A DNA stretch of 64,000 bases from the NCBI RefSeq assembly GCF_012273895.1, contig NW_024045131.1, forward strand, positions 930,001-994,000. The letters are read 5' to 3'. Source of the DNA: Zerene cesonia. Its lineage: Eukaryota > Arthropoda > Insecta > Lepidoptera > Pieridae. The notes under the pieces are model-generated. The model saw nothing but the letters and a program-made list of their open reading frames with translations. It had not been told where the DNA came from and did not search any database. A program made the position numbers and the translations under genes. How positions within the stretch are numbered: position 1 is the stretch's first letter; every line of letters starts with the position of its first letter. Positions 49,101 through 58,100 of this stretch are shown one piece after another.

Positions 49101-52100
49101 GTTCGACGTTCCGTTATCTCAATACTAGAAGTTTAGGGACCTCTGCCTGAAACCGATAGGACTACCTATCACAATCGAATTTAATCTAGTCTTTTTGTTT
49201 TTAGTGTTTATAGGGACGTACAGACAAAGTATGACAAACAGATGGGGAGGAAAGATTAGATTTTCGATCGATTTTCTTCAAATATAGCTAAGAACCACCG
49301 TACTGTCTTTCGATAGAAATAAATATCGAAATCGGTTTATCACTCTGAGAGCTACAATGCTACAGGCACACACACAGACAGACACACAGAAACGTCAAAC
49401 TTATGCAACCCCTCTTTTTTGCATTGAGGATTAAAGCATATCTTTTTCAATTCCCTAACCATAAAAAAACACGTTTATCGAATAGTATCTAAATACCTAT
49501 ACATTAACTCTATCATCTGCCCCATACCCCACTAGGGGACACGGGACATCACTTTTTATATATTAACTCAAATATGACTGACTGACATGTGATCTATCAC
49601 ACACATCTATCGCACAGCCCAAACCACTGGACGGATCGGGATGAAATGAGGCATGCAGATAGATGTTATGACGGATGCATCCGCTAAGAAAGGATCTTAA
49701 TTAATTCTACCCCCAAGGGGATAAATTAAGAGAAGAAAGTTACGACCAACCGACCGAAAATTTATTAAGACCGCGGGCGAAGCTGCGGGCAACAGCTAGC
49801 AGGGATATATTTTCCTTTTAACTCGCTTGAATCCGGGCGAATTCAGTAGGCAAATACTAGCAGCTTCACTTTGTATGCGAGTTTTAAAAAGTATATAATC
49901 AGAAATTTTGAAAGACGCTACGGTTAGGCAAGATACGCAGGTTCGTATCCTGCCTCGTGATCAAATTTTTTCTATTCTTTCAAAATTTCTCATTTATAAA
50001 GCATTTCAATGCTATAAAACTAAAAATTAAGTATATAATCAGATAAATAAATATGGCCATATTGAAATAATTACGCTATGTTGGTGGACGGTAAGCAAAA
50101 ATATTATTTATTTTGTTTGGCCACACTATAGAGATCGGCGAGAGGAAAACGTGTGGCCGCGCTTAATTTAAAATTTAATGAATACAAAATCAAAGGCTGG
50201 GAAATCAATGAGGTTTGTTTATTTATTTTTTAATCGACTTCAAAACAGAAGGAGGTTATCAATAGAGTAGGTATATGTCTTATCCTACTAATATTATAAA
50301 CGTGAAAGTTTGTAAGTATGGATGTATGGATGTTTGTTACTCTTTCACGCAAAAACTAATGAACCGATTGCAATGAAATTTGGTACGTAGATAGCTGGAC
50401 AACTGGAATAACATATAGGCAACTTTTTATCCCGATATTCCTACGGGATACGGACTTACGCGGGTGAAACCGCGGGGCGCAGCTAGTTCTTATATATAAG
50501 TAACGAACAATTGTTACTTCGAAACTTTAGATATGTTGAACTGATTTTGATGATTCTATTTTAATTCGAAAGCCGGTTCCCTCGTGTCGTCTAAAATAAA
50601 TTAAATATGGCTCTGACGATTTCAATAGTGTTTTGCAAATAATAATTTTGTATTTAGAAATTAAAGAATTTTTAACGGATTTTGAACGCGATTTATTCAT
50701 TATACTATTTTTACTATTAACCCGACGTTTCATAATGAATAAATCGCGTTTAAAATCCGTTAAAAAGTCTTTAATTTCTAAATGTATAATACTCGCGTAA
50801 AATCAAACACAAGATAATAATTATGAAATTATTATTTTTGTGTTTTTTATTGTTGAATTTTTAATTTATGGTATCTAGCCTTCCTATTGTTTTGATTTAA
50901 GAGCTCTGACGTCACAATATGGCGCTGGTCTGTTCACATTCTTATTGGACTCGTACCCAATACAAGATAAAAACATTTTTTTTTTTATGTCATAGCGGGC
51001 AACTGAGCTGGTGGTTCGCCTGATGGGAGCGGTCACCACCGCCAATGAACATTCGCAAAGGTAGGGCCTCTGCGAATGCGCTGCATCAAACATCCCTTGT
51101 CATTACTTTTTCCATAATTTAAACATTCGTGTATCTGCAATGATATTGTAAAGACGAAACTTTTGTATTTTTGCATGTTTGTAACGTTTTCAGGAAAAGA
51201 CCGCTGGACCGATTTAAAAAATTCTGTCACAATTGGAAACGCCAACGTCACTGAGTGACATAGACCATATACGTACCACCTGCGAAGCCAGGGTGACACC
51301 CAATTATCACTACATAGTATAAAACAAAGTCGCTTTCTCTGTCCCTATGTCATTATGTCCCTTCTGTCCTAAAGATTGAAGCATAGGTACATGATACTTC
51401 AATCTTTAAAACTACGCAACGGATCTTGATGGTTTTTTTTCAATAGACAGAGTGGTTCAAGAGGAAGGTTTATATGTATAAGTGAAGTCCCGTGTCCCCT
51501 AGTGGGGTATGGGGCAGATGATGTACATCCGTTTCACTGATCGATTTTCTTTATGGACAAGTAGGTGATCAGCCTTCTGTGTCCCGCCAGACCGAGACAT
51601 TTTTTTTTTTGTGCGTCCCCACCGGGAATTGAACCGAGTACCCCTCGGTTCTACGCTCACGCGTTAACCACTGTACCAAGGAGGCGGTCAATATGTATAA
51701 CTTCTATTTAACTACTCTAAATTTAACGTGTGCGAAGCCGCGGGCATAAGCTAATAGTATTTGTATATATATAATATATTATATTCCTATATATACAAAT
51801 TAAGTTTTTTTAACGTTGCTTTCAATACGTACGCTGCATTTTGGCGGTCTAATGAAAAAAAAAACCCGCATAAAATATCGGTAAGTAGGTAGGTACGTAA
51901 TGAAAAATCAAAAATAAAATCTTTTTCAATCAAAAAAACCGAAAGGTCAGCGTTATTTTAGTGAGCGCAAAAAAAAAATTATGTATGTATGTATGTAATA
52001 TATTGTAATTTCTATACTATTTTTAGCATTCTAAGGTTATCGATTTAATTTGCATTACCGTACTATTTGTGTTAATTTTAGCGGACTAGCATTACGAATA

Positions 52101-55100
52101 AAAAAAAACATATTTTTAGCGTAGCTAGGAAGTTAATAGGCATTCTTTCGGTAAATTACCACGAGTCAGTGAATTGGTAAATATACAACTTGGGACCTCG
52201 TGACCCATAGCGCTAACTGCTAACCACTCGACCATTGGACAATAAAGGTAAACATAGCATATTGACTACAGCCCGCGGCTTCTCTCGCGTGGTAGCTACA
52301 CGAAGTCTAGCTAGTTGGCTAATCGAGACCTTAAATCTATTTCTAAGTTAGATTTCGTCCAGATTTGATCATCCGTAGTTACGCGAAACACTGACAAACA
52401 TTCATTCATCCATAAGAACAGACATTCATGTTTGTAATTTATAGTGAACTACATGCTCGTCCCGGCTCCGCCCGGATATCACGGTTCCTGTTATATCTTA
52501 AGGGAGCATTTAACCGGGATAAAAAGTATCCTATTGCCCAAGTCAGCTGATATCCTGTCTGTATACCAAATTTTATTAAAATCCGCTCAGCAGTTTCAGC
52601 GTGATTGACGGACAAACATCCATTTGCTGGGATGTACCACCAAGGGAGCACATCACGCCATTTCTTAATAAAGCCCGAACTCTAAATATGGAGCACCGCA
52701 GGCGCCTTCACTTTGCGTCTCTTCTTNNNNNNNNNNNNNNNNNNNNNNNNNNNNNNNNNNNNNNNNNNNNNNNNNNNNNNNNNNNNNNNNNNNNNNNNNN
52801 NNNNNNNNNNNNNNNNNNNNNNNNNNNNNNNNNNNNNNNNNNNNNNNNNNNNNNNNNNNNNNNNNNNNNNNNNNNNNNNNNNNNNNNNNNNNNNNNNNNN
52901 NNNNNNNNNNNNNNNNNNNNNNNNNNNNNNNNNNNNNNNNNNNNNNNNNNNNNNNNNNNNNNNNNNNNNNNNNNNNNNNNNNNNNNNNNNNNNNNNNNNN
53001 NNNNNNNNNNNNNNNNNNNNNNNNNNNNNNNNNNNNNNNNNNNNNNNNNNNNNNNNNNNNNNNNNNNNNNNNNNNNNNNNNNNNNNNNNNNNNNNNNNNN
53101 NNNNNNNNNNNNNNNNNNNNNNNNNNNNNNNNNNNNNNNNNNNNNNNNNNNNNNNNNNNNNNNNNNNNNNNNNNNNNNNNNNNNNNNNNNNNNNNNNNNN
53201 NNNNNNNNNNNNNNNNNNNNNNNNNNNNNNNNNNNNNNNNNNNNNNNNNNNNNNNNNNNNNNNNNNNNNNNNNNNNNNNNNNNNNNNNNNNNNNNNNNNN
53301 NNNNNNNNNNNNNNNNNNNNNNNNNNNNNNNNNNNNNNNNNNNNNNNNNNNNNNNNNNNNNNNNNNNNNNNNNNNNNNNNNNNNNNNNNNNNNNNNNNNN
53401 NNNNNNNNNNNNNNNNNNNNNNNNNNNNNNNNNNNNNNNNNNNNNNNNNNNNNNNNNNNNNNNNNNNNNNNNNNNNNNNNNNNNNNNNNNNNNNNNNNNN
53501 NNNNNNNNNNNNNNNNNNNNNNNNNNNNNNNNNNNNNNNNNNNNNNNNNNNNNNNNNNNNNNNNNNNNNNNNNNNNNNNNNNNNNNNNNNNNNNNNNNNN
53601 NNNNNNNNNNNNNNNNNNNNNNNNNNNNNNNNNNNNNNNNNNNNNNNNNNNNNNNNNNNNNNNNNNNNNNNNNNNNNNNNNNNNNNNNNNNNNNNNNNNN
53701 NNNNNNNNNNNNNNNNNNNNNNNNNNCTCCGACCGGCCGGTTAAGGCAAGTCGGAGATGAGGACAGGGGCCTCCCCCGGGAGCATTCGGGACCGCGGGGT
53801 CGCTCCTCCCCGACACCTCGCCACAAGGTGCCCTGCGGGCTTATTATTATTATTATTATTTTATTTTTTATTTTTATTTTTATTTATTTTTTTTATTTAA
53901 TGTATACTTAGCAATATTATTAACTTATATCATTATTTATTTCTTAGCCCTTTATTTCAATTAAAATGTGATCGCTTTAGTAAGTTCATTATGTCTTTTT
54001 TATTTATTTGTTTATTTTTTTTTTCTGTTACCCATTGCGTCGCCACTCGAAACCTTAACTCATAAAGGGGACACTGAAAAACAGCGCTGCCAATGTTCTC
54101 AGCATTGCAGCATAGGCTGAGTTGTCTCCTTTTTGTTGGGGTCATTATGACACACTCCTCATTTCTGATGCTGGTATTTTTCGTTTGTTTAATTCTATAT
54201 TTACGTTGTGTAATTGTATCTATTTCTTATTTGTATAATTTCTATCATTGGTGTGTTGTGCTGTCCCTGACAAATAAATGTTTCTTTCTTTCTTTCTTTC
54301 TTTCAAACAAACAAACTTTTTATAATGTTAGTGTGATGTGTGGTAGTGTTTTACAATATTTTTTTTAAATACATGTTCTTATGGGAATATTTGAATAAAA
54401 ATTTGCCTGCGTTATTCCTTATAACATCAGCTATCTTGTGGTGAAAGTTTCATCGAATCGGCCCAGTTGTTCCCGAGATTAGCCGGAACAAAAATTACAA
54501 AAAAAAAAAGTTTTTGTTCCACGAACCGTTATATTCAGTAAAAAGAGGTTATTTTAATATAACAAACAGACACTACAATTTTATTTATTGACATATATAT
54601 AGATAGGCTCCCAGTACATTCATTACTAATAATGATAAATAAATAAATGTAATAAATATTTTAAAAAATTTAGAGGCCATTGTGTGTTTATTTGTCTTTC
54701 ATTCACATAGCAACTGAGAGACTTTATGGTATTTTTATTTTTTATGTCATAGCGGGCAGCTGAGCTGGTGGTTCGCCTGATGGTAAGCGATCACCACCGC
54801 CCATGAACATTCGCAAAGGTAGTACTTCTGTGAATGCGCTGCCCGCTTTTATGGGGTAAGGGAAAAGTAAAGGCTTAACGACTGGAAAGAAGGAATGGAC
54901 TAGGACGGGTGACGAAAAGGAAACTTTATGGTATGATTTTTGTGTGGGGATATAGTTAAGAATCTAGAGTTCTAGCTAGTAATATTTAACAAACCTAACC
55001 TAGACACAACTGAACATAAAACTTTTTGGATTTATGACAATCGCACCCACACACCGCGGCGCCATGGGGTCAGGGTCATTATCCACTACCACACTAACTG

Positions 55101-58100
55101 GGTCGTCAAAAAGCTATCAGGTATTCCAGGTCGTCTATCTGCATACCAAATTTCACCATAATTGGTGTAGGAGTATTGTGTTATAACAGAGCATAGTTTG
55201 AACGCACTAATCTCAGAAACTAATGGACAGATTTCTAAAATTCTTTCAACATGCGTTAAGTATATGATCTCTGTAAAAGTAGTTATACACTATGTAATTA
55301 CCATGACTTCTTCTGGAGAAAAATAAGGTTGCTTTCAGTAGGACTCTGTAATTTACTCAAGATACAGTTAGGTCTATACTGATGCAATTTTCCTTGAGGA
55401 ATTAACAATTCCTGTATAAAATTAGTCAATTGTAATTAATTATTATTTAAATTATCTATCATAAACCCACATAACCACAACTTCCATACAATAACTCTAA
55501 ACTTTACTGAAATGTGTAATTTATGGCCATAATATACATGTATATGTCATATACTTCACATCCTTCCTATATTTAGTTTTATAAAAGTTACTAATTCTGC
55601 AACATTTGATCATCCATGGTCTACCATGTGATTGTGTATTCATTAAGCAAAATTAATTAAAATCTAAGATTTAATCTAAGATTAAATCTAAGATATATAT
55701 AATATATAGGAAATAGCTTTTGTATAAAAATTTATTAGTGTAAGGCAAGATAGAGCACCTAATTCATTTTTGATATACAAAAGATATTTCTAAGTAAATT
55801 TTCATTATCAGATGACATTATACTTGAATTTAGACACATGAAGGTGGCATCGGTACATTTGTTAATGTGTGAGCTTAGCTCCGAGATTTAATGGTTCGAT
55901 TACCTAGAGGGAATGACCATAAATTGTCTCTCTAGGACACAAATGGCCGAATTTATTTGTCAAAAAGAAAATCAATTAATCCCTAAGTCCAAGGGTTTTT
56001 ACTTCGAATTAACACATTACAACACATTTTTAAATTGGTTTTTGAATGCTCAAAACAGTATCCTTATCTGAGATTGTTAATTGACATATTGTTAGGTTGA
56101 TTTTAAATAGGTTTTAAGCGAAAAAATTAATATGCACTGTTTTTCTTTTTCAAATGAGTATGTGATCCCTGATAGCTTAGATAGAGAAATTTGACCAAAA
56201 AAGGGGTTTAGATTGAAATAAATAACTAGGAACAGATCATACTTACTTCACTTAAATTACAGTGTAAGTAATAATCACTTATTATAGACATATATATATA
56301 TATATATAGACATGCGATTTTGACTGAATGGTCTATGGTAATTCCTATAAGGATGACATGCCTCATGATGTTAAAAACAGCCTAGGCAAGGTTGTCATAA
56401 CTATCTCCAGACACAAAAAGCATATAATATAATCACTCTGTGTCAAACAAACACATTTCTACATTTATTAATTTATTATTATGGTGTAGTTTCTAATGTG
56501 TGTGTGTTTGTAAGGGTTTATCTTCGGAAATACTGATCCAATCATAAACATTTTTACTAATAGAAAGATACTTCTTCACTAATAGAAAGCTTGATCAGTA
56601 GTGGCATAGATTATTTTACTTAATATTGGCTCAACCCAGGACAAGCGTTTAGTCTAACATACATACAACTGTAAGCTGAGCTGTCTAAGCTGACCCAACA
56701 TACATTGTGCCAGACCACCCTAATAACCTAGCAGTGTGATATTACAAGTTACAATCTATTAATATTCCAATCTAAACAAAAATGTCATAAAAATTGGTCC
56801 AGCAGTTTCCGAGGAATACAACAACAAATACCTTTTATATGCTAGATTTATCAGCAAACTCATATACTATTTATTCTGTGTAGTTATCAGTTATCAAGGT
56901 AATTCTATAATAATAACATAAAGCTTTTGACTATATGATTATTTGTTTGTTTGGACGTGTTAATCTCAGGAACTACTGCACTGATTATAAAAATAATTAT
57001 CACGGTTGGTTATTTACATGATCCCTGGGTATTATAGACTAAATATAACACAAATATGTGACACAGGTGATGAGCTAAGACATTCCACTGTTTTATTACA
57101 GAAGCTAGATACAATATACTGGAATCCACTATTTACTTAATGCAATATTTAAAAAGTCACATAACTGACAAGTATATAAGTAGATAAATAATAATTAGTT
57201 TTTCGTGCCTAGCCTTTCATGTAACAAATAAAATCCACTGAAAATGCTTCAATTTCAATTAACGAATGAATATTAACAGCATAATATTGAATTAGCTGCA
57301 TGTATTTTTGCTTTTCAACAAGATTCCTATAAGAAAATTCATAAAATCCACTCGGGTCAATACAATTTCCAACATTATAAACACAAAAATGCATCGACTT
57401 AACGTAAACACAATAAACTTCGAAGCGCGTGAATGTCATAAAAAACTAATACATTTCTCTTTAATCCATTGTTTACTTGTCATAAATTCCCATCCCATGT
57501 TTTTAAAATCTGCGTACTGTAGACAGCATGTGATTTAGCTTCACCAATAGGACGACAGACTCACAACACCATAATTGAACTGGGCACATCACATGAACGA
57601 TCCAATTGAAAATAATTGTCGCAAAAACATTTTGGAGGTCAAATCCAGATAACAGACGCTGTGACATGCGTTCGAAACGAAGGAAAAATGAAGTGTTATC
57701 CAAAGTTTACGAACGCGGATGAGCGATTTTTTAAAAAAGTTCTAACATTATCCTACTTATTTAAAATGTATTTGCGACAAACTGGTTGCGCAGCCGAGAT
57801 TGGACGCGCCAACTTGGTTGGGTTGTAAGTTATTTTTTTTTCAAAACACGTTCTGCAATCAGCAATTTTCGCCTCAATCAGTCAGATACGTTGTAGTTCT
57901 TAAGCTTATCTAACCTGACCGCATCTTCAGCGTAGTGGTGTCGCGGAGTGGAAAATACCAAGGCACAGCACAACAAACACGCACAGACCACTTTATTGAT
58001 AACTGAATCCGGTGTTAACTGGTATAACGCGATGTAAAAACACAAAATAAAACACAGTGATCACTGAAATACACGACGATACCCACCTTACTCTTAGTAA

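Larger units (their letters stand above)
40223..58086. other. Sik3 first intron, about 17.9 kb
   Basis: Joins exon 1 to exon 2 in phase 0, so no coding exon is required. It is filled with SINEs, Helitron-like elements, MITEs, a broken LINE and two 1000-N gaps. Long intron 1 of a regulatory kinase may hold enhancers, but none is recognisable. A minus-strand open stretch of 77 codons at 45338-45571 is unexplained. Confidence 0.75.

Noticed and set aside
35142..51690. tRNA-like segments with GGTTCGATTCCC in family C copies as tRNA genes
   Set aside because: They do not fold into full cloverleaves, recur with a constant SINE body, and lack proper acceptor stems.
52160..52250. tRNA-like sequence (minus strand GGTCGAGTGGTTAGC)
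   Set aside because: Stems do not close and no terminator fits; likely an old SINE head.
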